The notes beneath the pieces were generated by a model. That model was not told the origin of the DNA. It saw nothing but the letters and a program-made list of their open reading frames with translations, and searched no databases. A DNA stretch of 64,000 nucleotides from Sarcomyxa edulis (taxonomy: Eukaryota; Basidiomycota; Agaricomycetes; Agaricales; Mycenaceae), in the NCBI GenBank assembly GCA_009761415.1, contig QUOL01000001.1, positions 62,001-126,000 of the forward strand, given 5' to 3'. Position numbers and translations under genes: made by a program. Shown here piece by piece: positions 35,986 to 47,259 of this stretch (positions within the stretch are counted from its first letter, which is position 1; every line of letters begins with the position of its first letter).

Positions 35986-38900
35986 ATGGCACCGGCCCCC
36001 ATCGAGCCTGAATTAAATATCTTTGACGACGACGACGATGGTTGGCAAGAAATGCCGGTCGTCCGAGAGGACAAATTCGCTAGCGGCCTCGACGAGGAAG
36101 ACCAGAAGAAATATCATTATATGCCATCTGCCAAGGGGACCACTGCTGCTAACGCCACGGGCAATCTTCTTGATGTTGATGGTTTAGGGAACGAATGGCG
36201 GTCCAAGGTCGATCAGAATGAGAGCGAGTACACACGACTGAGGGCTAATGAAGAGGACGAGGCCGATGAAGTTCATCTACGGACGAGATATCTCTTCGAC
36301 GAAGACAAGGCTATGACACCACTCAGTCAGATGCAAGCCACGAAGAACCTCCTCACCGAGGCGCAGCGGATCGCCTATGTAGGCTTGTGCGCACTCACGA
36401 GCAGGGAGATGTCGCAGACTCTCAAAGTTGTCAAACGCAAGGAACTCAAGGCGTCTGTTGAGAGTATGGAATTGTGGGCTATGAAAATAATGGGTCGGTT
36501 GTATTATCATATGGAGCTTGCAACTCAAGGTGAACAAGTTCGTTTCTGTTTCTCGTGTGTCTCGTGCTAAATTGCTCCGACAGAGCAGAAAATGATAGAG
36601 AGTTTGGCAGATCACGGCGTACAAGCCATGGATCTCGTTCCAGCGCTCATGACCACCCACACCGTCGCAAATCCTGAATACGATCCTCAGGAGGCTCGAA
36701 GAACTGCCGAATTACACAGTCATGGCTTCGATGCAGAGTCGATTTCTGATCAGACTCTTGTCGAATCCTCTCCTCCCTCTTCACCCTCGAAAAGTGTAGA
36801 TTCCAAGAGTCCCGACACTACCCCTCAACCGTCCTTCCAGACCACCGCCAAAGTTCTCAATGATACTTCTACAACGACCATCGCAGGAGTAACGACATCA
36901 CTATCGTCATCGGATGAAAATGTTACGCTCGATATCCGATGGACTGTCCTCTGCGATCTGTTTCTTATTCTGATTGCAGACAGTGTCTATGACGCTCGGT
37001 CGCGGGTTCTACTCGAAAACGTAGCTTTGAAGCTAGGACTAGGATGGTTGGACGTAGTCAAATTCGAAAGCCGCGTAACAGAGGCGCTTGAGATTCAAGA
37101 GGATGTAGAAAAAATGGAACACCAAGAATTGGTCGAAGGCCGGCAGAAGGCTTCGCGAAAGAAACGATACGTGATGATGGGGTTGGCAACTCTTGGTGCA
37201 TTCTCTCTCTATCTCATCGCTCGCCGTCCCACAACTAACACTACGATGAATCTTAGGCGGCGGTTTGGTGATTGGTTTATCTGCGGGATTGCTTGCACCA
37301 GTGATTGGTGTAGGGCTCGGTGCAGCATTTACCACTATAGGGATAACCGGCACGACTGGGTTCCTTGCGGGAGCAGGAGGTGCGGCTGTCATCACGACGG
37401 GTGGTGTATTGACTGGGTCCAGTATCGCTGTCCGTGGAATGGCCAGACGTACTCAGCAAGTCCGAACATTCGATATCTTACCGCTACATAACAATAAGCG
37501 GGTCAATTGTATCTTGACGGTATCTGGGTATGTGAATTCGCTACTGGCAATGCCATCACTGACTCCTAATGTGGAGCTAGATTTATGAACGGCCCTCAAG
37601 ACGATGTCCGACTGCCTTTCAGCGTGTTGGATCCTATCGTAGGAGATGTCTTCAGCGTTCTATGGGAACCTGAAATGATCCGGGAAACGGGTAGTGCCCT
37701 CAAGATCATGACGGGTGAGGTCCTTTCACAGATTGGACAGACTGTACTGCAGGCTACTGTAATGACAGCCCTCATGAGTGCCCTTCAGTGGCCTATCAGT
37801 ACGTGTATCCAAGTGGTCTCGTGTTTTCTTCTCCTGATATTTGCATCACAATAGTTTTGACAAAACTCGGTTATCTAATCGACAACCCATGGAACAATGC
37901 TCTCGATCGTGCCAAAGCAGCAGGAAGTGTCCTAGCTGACGTCCTAATTCAACGACATCTTGGTGTCAGGCCTATCACCCTCATCGGCTTCTCCCTCGGT
38001 GCACGCGTGATCTTCTACGCTCTTGTTGAGTTGGCCAGACAGAAGGCATTTGGAATCGTTCAAGACGTTTTCCTCCTAGGTGCAACTCTGACAGCTTCCA
38101 CTCGCACGTGGTGCGAGACTCGATCCGTCGTATCCGGCCGATATGTCAATGGATTCGCCAGGAACGATTGGGTGCTCAACTATCTCTTCCGTGCTACCAG
38201 TGGAGGTGTTGGTACAGTCGCTGGGCTCAGACCAATCCAGGATGTGCCGGGGCTGGAGAACGTTGACGTGACGGATAAGATCTCAGGACATATGAGTTAT
38301 AGGGCGTTCATGCCACTTATCCTTGATCAACTTGGTTTCCCTGTTTCGGCTGACTATTTCGATGACCCTGATGTGAGTGTCGACAACTCCTGACTCCCAT
38401 TCGATAATACTAAAGCATGTGATGTGGTTGTTCAGGACCCAGATTTCGAGGAGGAGCGAGTTGTCCTGGAGGAGGAAGAACCCAAGAAGAAGGGGTGGTT
38501 CTCGAGGAAGAAACAGTCATCGACACCTGCGCCAAGAGTGTCTCGGCCACCCTCAACGACATCATATGCCAGAAGACCTCAGAAATCTACTTCTGCTGCA
38601 TCCAATGACGAACTTCCTCCACGAATGGAGTCCCGGGACTCGATGGCATCCACCTCCTCTACACCTGGACAAAGCGAAGCCGGAGATTCCAAGTCTCATC
38701 TTCCATTACACGCTGGTTTTGATTTCAACGCCATCAAGGAAGTCTTGGGAAAGTCTGAACTCAATCCAGAAGAACTCAAGATACGGGATGATAACCATTT
38801 TGCCGTACCCCCCATTCCACCGCCTACTTTACGATCGGAATCCGCTCCACCACCTGCCTACCAACTATCACCTAGCGCAACGATTCCTAATCGGTCATCG

Positions 38901-39398
38901 CTAGACTCACCATCTGAAGAGAATTTAGGGAAACCTCGGGATGACCTGATACCTACGTTTTCGCGTTCAATATCTCTTGACTCCAGGAACAACGATTTCA
39001 ACCCTGTTGACGAATCAAACTCATACCCACCACCACGAGAAACATCCTCAGGCTCAAGCTCATTTCACACACCCCAAGGATCTCCAAGACACAGTCGAGG
39101 ACCAACGCTATCTTTCGCCGGAAACGACGGATCCCTTTGGGCTTCCGTTGCTGAACCAGAAAAATTTGTATTCGGTGCTGGTCCATCTACACCCTTTGGG
39201 GCCACATCCCTAACACCGACAACATATCCGTACTCTAATCCGTTCGCGGGGTCGTCTCTTCCGGACGCAGGACTATCATTCGGCGGTGCTGATGGCTCGA
39301 TTACGAGTACCCTCGGCCCTGTTGCAGATCCTTGGAGTATTCCGAGTGAAATCGGGAGGAAGAAAGCACCAACGTTCAATCCTAACCCGTGGGATTGA
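35986..39398 (+). CDS. DUF726 membrane-associated alpha/beta-hydrolase (TMCO4/Mil1-like)
   Basis: Six exons: 35986-36529, 36584-37195, 37257-37527, 37581-37798, 37855-38372, 38436-39398 (3126 nt, 1041 residues). After an acidic N-terminus (IFDDDDDGWQEMP) comes a helical region. Then comes a glycine-rich hydrophobic block (GLVIGLSAGLLAPVIGVGLG and GTTGFLAGAGGAAVITTGGV, about 390-435), probably membrane inserted, and a hydrolase core with the nucleophile elbow ITLIGFSLGARVIFYALVEL (about residue 597) and VSGRYVNGFARNDWVLNYLF. This is the DUF726 family, which includes animal TMCO4 and yeast Mil1, a lipase-like protein linked to AP-1 clathrin adaptors. The long Ser/Pro-rich C-terminal tail is probably disordered. 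Lipase activity is inferred from GxSxG only. Confidence 0.87.
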
Positions 39399-39682
39399 TC
39401 TAGTCGTCCTCTTTTCTCCTCTGTATACTTCGCATCTCTTCGATATTTACTGTCTCCTAGCTTTTCTTGCTAATACGGAGTCCCACGACTAATTGCACAA
39501 CACTCTCTTTCCTTCGCATTTTCGCATTTACTTAGACATACGCATGCATGTTTGGATAGTGGGCTCTCTTCATACGGTGTACTTGGGAGCTTTTGGCTCG
39601 TGTACATTATCGGGGCGGTAGAGTCGATAGATCTCGAATAATCATTTTACTGCCTTCAAATTATGTCACTCAACTACGATGA

Positions 39683-41129
39683 TCATGACAGCAACTCGTG
39701 GAAATAAAATCCTAGACTTTCGCCGTGCCAGAGTAACGTCGCAGGATTCGTTGACTTGTCGGAAAGTACTGTCGGCTTGAGAAGAGGAGGATCGGCGACA
39801 AACCACGAGTGTTGAAGGGCGTCTGCGGCCGCTAGACGGTCGGATGGCGGATATACCAGCAGTCGGCGTATCAAGTTCAGAGGCGGCGGAACGGACGCTG
39901 TTCCTGATGGGAGATGGGGGAGGCGAGACGCTAGGTCGACTGGTGGGACGACAGTGAAGGTCACACAAGAAGCATCTGGGAGGTCCTTGAATCTCTAGGT
40001 TTTTTGTCATCAGAGAAAGACACTTGATAGATTGTATTTGGGAACTCAGCTTACTGGCCAATTGTCTTCCGTGGGTGTCCCAAGTACCTTGAATATGCTC
40101 CACGCCAAACCGATTTCTCCTCGTTCAGCATTAAACAAGGTATCTCGGAACCACCGTAGATCAGGATCTGTTGTGTCATTTGGAACTACGAAGGGGACAA
40201 TTTCTCTTTCTTTTGAAGTATCGTTCTCGTCCTCGTCATCAGAACAGAGCCGGAGCGGGGTATAGAATTCTGCCAGTGTGCATCCAAGGCTCCATAGATC
40301 GGTAGCAAAGGCATCATACGATCGAGGTCCAAACAGTAATTCAGGAGCGCGATACGGGCTATAGAGGTGAGGGTCAGGCGATTGGCACCAGGCACTTTGA
40401 TAAATAATGGTCCATACCCTGTTGCGACTTCGAAATACATCTTTTCCGGATTTTCTGGCCAAAGGTCTTCGTGGTCTGGATCTGCAGGTAGGGTCGTCCA
40501 AGAGATGCCAAAGTCGATCAACTTGACACAAGCGTCATCCGTGAGAAGGACGTTGTTTGGCTTGATATCTCGGTGTGCAATACCAATGACATGAAGGTAG
40601 GCAAGAGCAGAGATGATTTGATACGCGATCGATTTAGCCACAACATCGAACCTGGTCTCGAATTCTCTATTCTGGGCGTCACTTTGTGCAAGGAACGGTC
40701 GAGGAGAAAACGATGGGGAGGTAAGAAGGTCGGACAAAGAATGCGGGACATATGGCATCCAAAACATGAAAGTATGGGTTCTCGCGTCAGTCTCGTAGCT
40801 TAGGATTTCGATGATCTAGAGCAAGAACAAGTAAGTGAATGCACCACAATATTGAGGAAATGCACCGTACGTTGACATGATAGACACTCAAGAGAATTCG
40901 GAGCTCTTTCACGATATCATGAGGTTCTTTGGAGAATTTACGACGAACAGGTGCAATCTTGAGAGCTACCCATTCTTCCTCAGGACTCGTTCGGGCACGC
41001 GAAACCGTTGAGAATGGTCCTATCTTGACGATCTCGTACTCACTGTCCTGAAATAAGCTGAGATGGATAGATATACATAACAAGAGAGAAACGCGTGAAG
41101 CTTACGAGGGTATCCGGGTCATGATTCAT
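39683..41129 (-). CDS. CDK-like Ser/Thr protein kinase (CMGC group)
   Basis: Five exons: 41129-41106, 41047-40871, 40815-40418, 40358-40055, 39994-39683 (1215 nt, 404 residues). Kinase landmarks: VALKIAPVRR (VAIK lysine), KELRILLSVYHVNIIEIL (helix C), AYLHVIGIAHRDIKPNNVLL (catalytic loop), CVKLIDFGISW (DFG), PYRAPELLFG (APE), DLWSLGCTLAEFY, and LLVYPPSDRLAAADALQHSW near the end. The APE context and LGTP insert region (IFKVLGTPTEDNWP) place it in CMGC/CDK, perhaps near the fungal CDK-activating kinase Csk1. The PSTAIRE helix is absent, and the glycine loop is degenerate (KIGPFSTVSRA). The first exon codes only MNHDPDTL. It is divergent from the ankyrin gene (224 bp between ATGs). Confidence 0.88.
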
Positions 41130-41353
41130 GACTGTTTTCCTGCGGTCTCGTATATGATAGGATGGGAGGAACAGAATATCGAGCTAACAGCTGAGAGAAT
41201 GAGAGTGAGACATGGCGGTTGCAGTGCAAGCTCACTTGACGCGATTTGATCCACACTCGGAAAGATCTGGACAAGATCTTCTTCCATCTTACATCCATCG
41301 AGAAACATCTTGCCCGTTTGATTCCCCAATTCCCATACTGACAGCACCTGTCC

Positions 41354-42255
41354 ATGGATTCACAGGGCGCAAGCAACAGTCAGTTACAATCTGGACCCAA
41401 AGTAGCAGCTCGAATTGATCTTGACTTATGCAGATGAGCGGCTTTTGGCTGCGGCACGAGAGGACAACGAGGAGATTCTGCTCGAGATCTTCGACCAGGG
41501 TGGATTCGACATAAACTTTCAGGATGGGTACGTCCCACCCACCCCAAGCATTGGTGTCTTCCGATAATAATGTGCTGCAGTTTGGGGAATACAGGTGCGT
41601 TGTCTGACGCAGTACACTCAGTAGCCTAGCAAAAAACTGATGCCACGCGTCTTTAGCGCTTCATTATGCGTGCGTGAAGTCGAGATTACGCCATTCGAAG
41701 ATATACTAATCTCATCTTGGTTTAGGGCATCACGAGGTTCCACAGAAGTCCTAGAATATATCTTATCGCACTCAGACTGTGATGTCGATCCTATAAATCG
41801 CCTCGAAAAGGCCACTCCTTTGCACCTCGCATTCACTATAGACGACCCAGAGTCAGTCGTTTTGTGACTTCCTGAAAGCCAGCAGTAGTTCAGCTTCCTT
41901 CGTTCTAGGTTGCGTCTTCAGGTGATCGAGAGTTTGCTTGATGCTGGGGCTGATATGTCGTACGTTCGATCTGGCCTTTTCCATGTACCGAAAGACTCAG
42001 CTGGTCTGCAGGATCAAAGACAAAAATGGGGATACAGCTCTTGATCTGATACCAGAAGGTGATACGAAGATTGAAGCTCTATTCAAGAAGGCAAAGTTAG
42101 AGGCCAGTGTCTCGAAGGATGATGTTGCTAGTGGTAAGTCACCTTCCATATTCTTGCGAGTATGACCGTGGAATCAATTCGCGTTTCCTCTAAAAGATGA
42201 TGATGAAGATGGATCTGCTGGTTCAGGTTCAGGCTCAGGCTCAGATGAAGAGTGA
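41354..42255 (+). CDS. Small ankyrin-repeat protein
   Basis: Eight exons: 41354-41378, 41434-41527, 41581-41594 (14 nt), 41657-41669 (13 nt), 41726-41851, 41909-41959, 42012-42133, 42197-42255 (504 nt, 167 residues). Ankyrin repeats are visible as ERLLAAAREDNEEILLEIF, then GNTALHYAASRGSTEVLEYI, then ATPLHLAFTIDDPELRLQVI, then KDKNGDTALDLIPEG. The tail is acidic and Gly/Ser-rich (DDDEDGSAGSGSGSGSDEE). Size and layout resemble the short fungal ankyrin proteins related to yeast YGL242C, whose role is unclear. A protein-binding adaptor role is inferred. The first exon junction (donor GTCAGT at 41379) is the model that keeps the frame with a 55 bp intron. Confidence 0.83.
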
Positions 42256-42864
42256 TTGTCTTTCTTGGCGTATACGTTATTGGACGGTTTTGGTTCGTGG
42301 ATTCAAGCGATAAATCACCCATACTAGAGTTAATGAACTGCGGAAGTGCGTGTAATGAATAATGTATCGCTGCTCTTGCTTGAATGTAGTCTTGATCACT
42401 TGATCCAGGACTACGAAGTGACACAGTACTAGACACCGGAGACGGCTCAACTCGACCTGGTCATATGTCGTTGCCCAAATCGAAGTGATAGGCATGACCT
42501 TTCGGATGAGGCAAGCCATCAAACGTTCGAACATATTCCCGTAGATCCATCTGATCTACATCAGGATATAGCAGCGCTGACTGCACTGCCCCCTGTGGCA
42601 TGCTGTTGGATATCTATCAGAACACGCATTTCAAGCACGATTTTCTTCCAGGAATATGTGTTTTCTCCGACTCATTCGCCATGCAAGCTGTATCGACAGT
42701 GACGTCGATTTCGTGTGAGGGCGGTACGAGTCTGATAACAAGATGATCTAGCGGACCCAAATTTATAAAAACTCACGTCCTTCTATAAAAAAATTCTACC
42801 TCTGTATCAGCGACAATAACCGAGCTCTCATCTGCATCTTATTCTCCTCGACATTTGTATAGAA
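42256..42864. other. Intergenic, nothing recognised
   Basis: About 610 bp between two plus-strand genes. A TTTATAAAA-like stretch near 42760-42790 could be the core promoter of the DUF6699 gene. Short minus-strand frames (42128-42534) look non-coding. Confidence 0.4.
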
Positions 42865-43539
42865 ATGCCGGGAAGACAGGTGCATTTCGCTCCAAACAAT
42901 ACCTACCACTCTCCTGCTTCTCCTCCCGCTACTCTCTCCGTCTCTTCTGCGCCTATAACGCCTCCCGAGCTACCTGGTCCAACCCCATACGATATATCAC
43001 ACCCCCCAGTGTCTGGGCTCAAGCCCGTAAAGCCCATTCTCAAACATAATGGCCTGCGTCTCCATGCACTTCTCACACATGCCCCAGATCCAGCTGTCAA
43101 CTATGATCTTAAATTCCCCCCGTCCACTATCTCGACTCACCACCCATCTCTTTCCGGGCACACCCTCTCTGATCCCGCCACTAATCCACCGCGCTCAAAA
43201 ATGACTATCGTATCTCCACATCTACCGTGGCTATTCGTAATCCAGAGTGAACGTGCTGAATTCGTCTCGGTATCAGACGTTCTCTCTGTGCTTTACCACA
43301 ATCTTCGTCTGAACGTCACTAGCAAGGAGTTCAATTCATTGCTGACTCCGAGAGATCAGCAGTATGTTACAGCAGCATACGATGACCGTTGCAACAATCT
43401 CGGAGACCTCAAAATGAGAGAGGCTGAGAGGCAACAGGGTATCAAGCGCGTTGACTTTCTCATGGGCCAGACATGGTTCGTGGGATTGACCATGAGTGGG
43501 TCTGGTGCTTGGATTTTGCACAGCTCGCGAATTTCGTGA
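42865..43539 (+). CDS. DUF6699 domain protein
   Basis: Uninterrupted frame of 224 residues. The N-terminal third is Pro/Ser-rich (SPASPPATLSVSSAPITPPE) and the C-terminal part is the DUF6699 domain, abundant and of unknown function in mushroom-forming fungi: LRLHALLTHAPDPAVNYDLK, VSVSDVLSVLYHNLRLNVT, REAERQQGIKRVDFLMGQTW, FVGLTMSGSGAWILH. The last residues (SRIS) follow the usual end of the domain. No transmembrane segment or signal peptide is visible. An intron near the end giving a slightly different tail cannot be excluded. Confidence 0.8.
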   Translation: MPGRQVHFAPNNTYHSPASPPATLSVSSAPITPPELPGPTPYDISHPPVSGLKPVKPILKHNGLRLHALLTHAPDPAVNYDLKFPPSTISTHHPSLSGHTLSDPATNPPRSKMTIVSPHLPWLFVIQSERAEFVSVSDVLSVLYHNLRLNVTSKEFNSLLTPRDQQYVTAAYDDRCNNLGDLKMREAERQQGIKRVDFLMGQTWFVGLTMSGSGAWILHSSRIS

Positions 43540-44512
43540 AGCTTCTCAATGCGAGTATGTTGTATCATGAGCTTCTGATAGGTCCGATATAACGACGAAA
43601 CACTAGATACTGAACGTCGGATTTGGCAATCTGTGGGGAGGTGGCATATTTGGCTAACTCGGGTGGGATCAATATATATAAATCTTCTCCAGAACAAAGC
43701 GGCAAAGCAGATACACAAAGCTGACAAAGAGTCAGAGGAAGCCCTTTCAAATTATATATACACCAGGTGAGAAATAACAGAAGGGCATAGAAGCAAATGA
43801 CTGTCCTTGTGTCGCCACTCAATAATTCAGATGTGCCACCCGATATATGTCTGGCAGGGGAGATCAATTTGCTAGGCTCAACTCTGTAGGCGTCCAAGTC
43901 CGTATCGGCTAAGCGCGTCAAAGGGCGATCTTTAACGGGAAATCTGTCGAGAATTTTCGTCAAGGATCACAAGCAGTTCAGCATGCTTGGTTGACTCACT
44001 CAACACGGAGCCAAAGGAGACAACTCTAACATCTTGCCCTCACTTAGAGACTTAGGAGCAGTCCTCTGGAGTATTCTACCGAGGTTCTCTACCCTCTTCC
44101 ACTGAGGCTCTAATAATCACGCGAAAGAGGAATCTGATTGGCATGATGGTTTACGCAAGACAAAGCGGTTGACGAGAATCAATTCCTGGTGACGTACCGT
44201 ACTAGGGTCTTTAAATCAAAGCCAGGCTTCGAGGATTGAATAGTGCAAGCAACGATTGGCCCAACATCTGAGATATACGTTCTTGAATTCACCGTCCGTT
44301 CGATCGCGACCCGTTGATCACGTTTGTCACACCACGTGTGGTGACCGACACGCGGTTGCGCAACGATATCCTGAAATCATCATTCATACCCGATGAGAAC
44401 AGGATCCCTGAGAAAGCCGCTCGAGGTTGAATGTAGACTAGATGCTTGAGCAAGCTAGAAATTATTTGAATACATCTACATATACATAAGTCTTCTTCGA
44501 CCGGCTAGACCA
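43540..44512. other. Intergenic between convergent genes, one unexplained frame
   Basis: About 970 bp. A minus-strand frame at 43565-43963 (132 codons) has a hydrophobic middle (VICFYALLLFLTWCIYNLKG) but no family resemblance and no splice context; I do not call it a gene. The rest shows nothing. Confidence 0.35.
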
Positions 44513-47045
44513 TCAGCAACTAGCGATTGATTTTGGAACCATCCTAATCGTAGGTGGTTGGTGAGGAGGACGGTCAAATGTCTTGTAATAATCTCGATTC
44601 TCCTCTGGACTCTTGATACCGTGGCTGGCGCAAAGAACATCAGAAGGGGACTCAGAATGGTTCATATCGAGTACTTACGCTTGGTGGCAATGGGAAAATA
44701 TCGTGCTTTTCTTTTCACTTTCCCTCTCGTGCCTGGTTCCGCTACAAGATGTACACCGCCAAATTGATGGTTCATATTGTGGATTTTCCTTCAGCTTTTC
44801 TAGAGCCTTGGCTTGGGCTGCGTCGTCATCCGAGATTTTTTCCCATTCTACTCGGGCGTCTCCCCAGTGTTTGCTCATGCAGTGCATTACCTGATACATA
44901 CATCAACATCGACCGGGTCATTGGATCATTGAAGGGAACGACATTGTCACTAGACGTACCGCATTTCGCCACGTTCTTACTTCGAAACTCCTTTCCCCGT
45001 CACATTTATATCCATACGAACATTTGAGGCATGCAAACCTGGCGTCAAGGTCGTCCATATCCTTCGCAGAAGCTCTAGCCGGATTCAAACCGCACGCTGC
45101 AACAATCTTCGTGACCGTCTTCGAGGCTTTGTCATTGAAAACCAACTCCTTGAATGAGCAAGCCTGTCGTTTACCCCCATGACCATAGTGTATGTCAAGT
45201 TGAACCAGAGGATCGTCTCTTCGTTCGATATAATCGAGGTCTGGCTTCCACTCCGGCCATCCGATCCAATTGCATTTATGATGAAGGTATTCGGGGTACC
45301 ACATACAGGTCTGTTGACCATTCTCGCCATGGAACCCTGTTTCGGCCAAACAGCCGAAGACGCAAGTTGCGAGCTTCAGTTGTATTTCATCCCTCCAGTG
45401 GTAGAAATAAGGTTCTACATCGTTCTTGATAGATAGGTCTTGCATGTGCATGAGCTGCCACGAGTCGAGTAGTGATGGGATTCTAGGAAGAATCGGTGCG
45501 AATGTTTCACGAGTCACTGTGATATAATCTGGAAGCTCGAGGATTCTCCGGACGTCATTCCAAGCCCAGAAATCCGGAGGTCCCGGCATAAGCTCGACGG
45601 TTCCACGTTTGGTGTTGACGTAATCCAATATGATGTCCGTGGCGACAGCTCGACGCATCCCGAATAATTTGAGCCGATCTAGCCTCAGGCGTATCATCTT
45701 CATACCTTCCATGTATAGGATCATGTCTTCCTCGATATTCTTCCAGCCTGGTACACATTAGCTGGTCAGAGAGATGCAGTATATGTGATGTAGTGAAACT
45801 CTACTTCGGTCAGTGAGAGGCTTGGATATTTTCACGTGCGGATGTTCTCTGAGCAGGACCATTCCCGCAACATGTGTCTTTTGAGTGTGGTACAGAGGAA
45901 GCTTTTTGAGCTCTTCTTCGTAACCCAACTCGCTCAATTTTTCTGTGATCCTAAACAGTGGGATAAACATCAGTGCATCTCCGTATCTCACTTTAGGACT
46001 CACGCCATTCTTCGTTCATATTTGATTGAATCCAATTCACTAGCTCGCGATTCGGCCAAAGCCTCAGACCATTGTCTGCAGAGCTTCGAATGCTGATATT
46101 CGGATCATCAATAAGGTCAAGAGAGAACTTCGAGAGGGGTACGGACCTCGGTTCGGATCTTGACCGCCTCCATCTTGTTGTTGATTAGTGAGGTTTCAGG
46201 CTCATCGTCATTAGCTTTGTACAACTGCCTAAAAGCATCTCTGTCCTTCGCTAAACAATAACGACCTGATTTTGTGCTTCTTAGCAAAAGTGTGATAGTG
46301 ATTCATATGCATGGTAAAGTACACACGTCCGTCGCCTTCACTGAAAGGAATACAGCGAAGAGTAAGCTTATTTGTCTTTGTCGTTTTCTTCTTCAGGTCA
46401 CTCTCTGGTACGAGTCTGTCCGTAATTGTTGCTGAGTGTCTGGAATTAATCAAGGATGGCTGAACACGACGCACAAGATCTTAGTACAAGCAGTACAGTA
46501 ACGGACCCGCAGGTTCCATTCGACATGCCGAACATTACCAGTAAGGCAATTCTAGAAAACAGAAGTTGAACATACGCGCAGTTCCCAAGAGGTATACACG
46601 TACATGACAATGCGTATCGAAAGCGAGATTGCTGAAAGCAGGGTATGACATATCTTCTGGACATTCAGGCAGCTCAGGTACATTGGCAAGCGCGTCCTTC
46701 CAAATAGAGATAGCAGATTTTCTCATGAGAACGCGTCGAAGCGCTTTTGTAGTACGCGCCAGATGGAGAACATCAATTGGCAATAGGTGGCCGAAAATCT
46801 ACAATAGAAGTCAGATTTCTGGCGGATAAGTGCACAAGGAGACATACCTCAAAAAGAATATCTAGTGGCATAGATGGTAGCATGCCTAACTTGGCTTTTG
46901 GCTGGACGCGTTTTGCAGAGCGGGAATTTGACTTGACAAACATTTGAGCGAGTCGTCCATTATTGGCAGTGATTCGGATTCTCTTCGAGGGTTTCTCCTC
47001 GTTATTCGTTTCCTTGATCTCGTCGGGAGGTGTTGATGTAGCCAT
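44513..47045 (-). CDS. F-box protein with cysteine-cluster C-terminus, family member 1
   Basis: Multi-exon gene from ATG 47045 to TGA at 44513. Exon 1 (47045-46848) ends MPLDILFE, exon 2 (46798-46604, 195 nt) starts IFGHLLPIDVLHLARTTKAL: a classic F-box. Exon 3 begins at 46551 (NCLTGNVRHVEWNLRVRYC). Later exons give HSKLCRQWSEALAESRASEL, ITEKLSELGYEEELKKLPLY, then a large exon (NIEEDMILYMEGMKMIRLRL to RTWRNA), and the end AHGIKSPEENRDYYKTF. Cys pairs FACLKC and WRCTSC suggest zinc binding. It is paralogous to the two genes at 53.5-59.7 kb but clearly diverged. The junction between about 46330 and 46230 could not be resolved to a standard intron. Probable SCF ubiquitin-ligase receptor; the substrate is unknown. 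Confidence 0.8.
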
Positions 47046-47259
47046 CGTGAGGATGGCGTAAGGATGGTGAGTTGCTTCCGGAGTTCGAAGTTCGTCGGAA
47101 TTGGAGCAAAAAACACGACTCGTCACGGTGTGTCACGCTAATCGTGACGAAGCAGAATTTCTGCCAGTGGACAATCCGACTTTTCTACTTCTACAGCAAC
47201 TACATACACTGTTCTACATCCATTCTCTAAGAGTACACCAGTCCGAAGTTATACACAGA

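Noticed and set aside
43565..43963. 132-codon minus-strand frame with a hydrophobic middle as a membrane protein gene
   Set aside because: No family resemblance, no splice or promoter context, and one continuous chance frame of this length is expected in such DNA.
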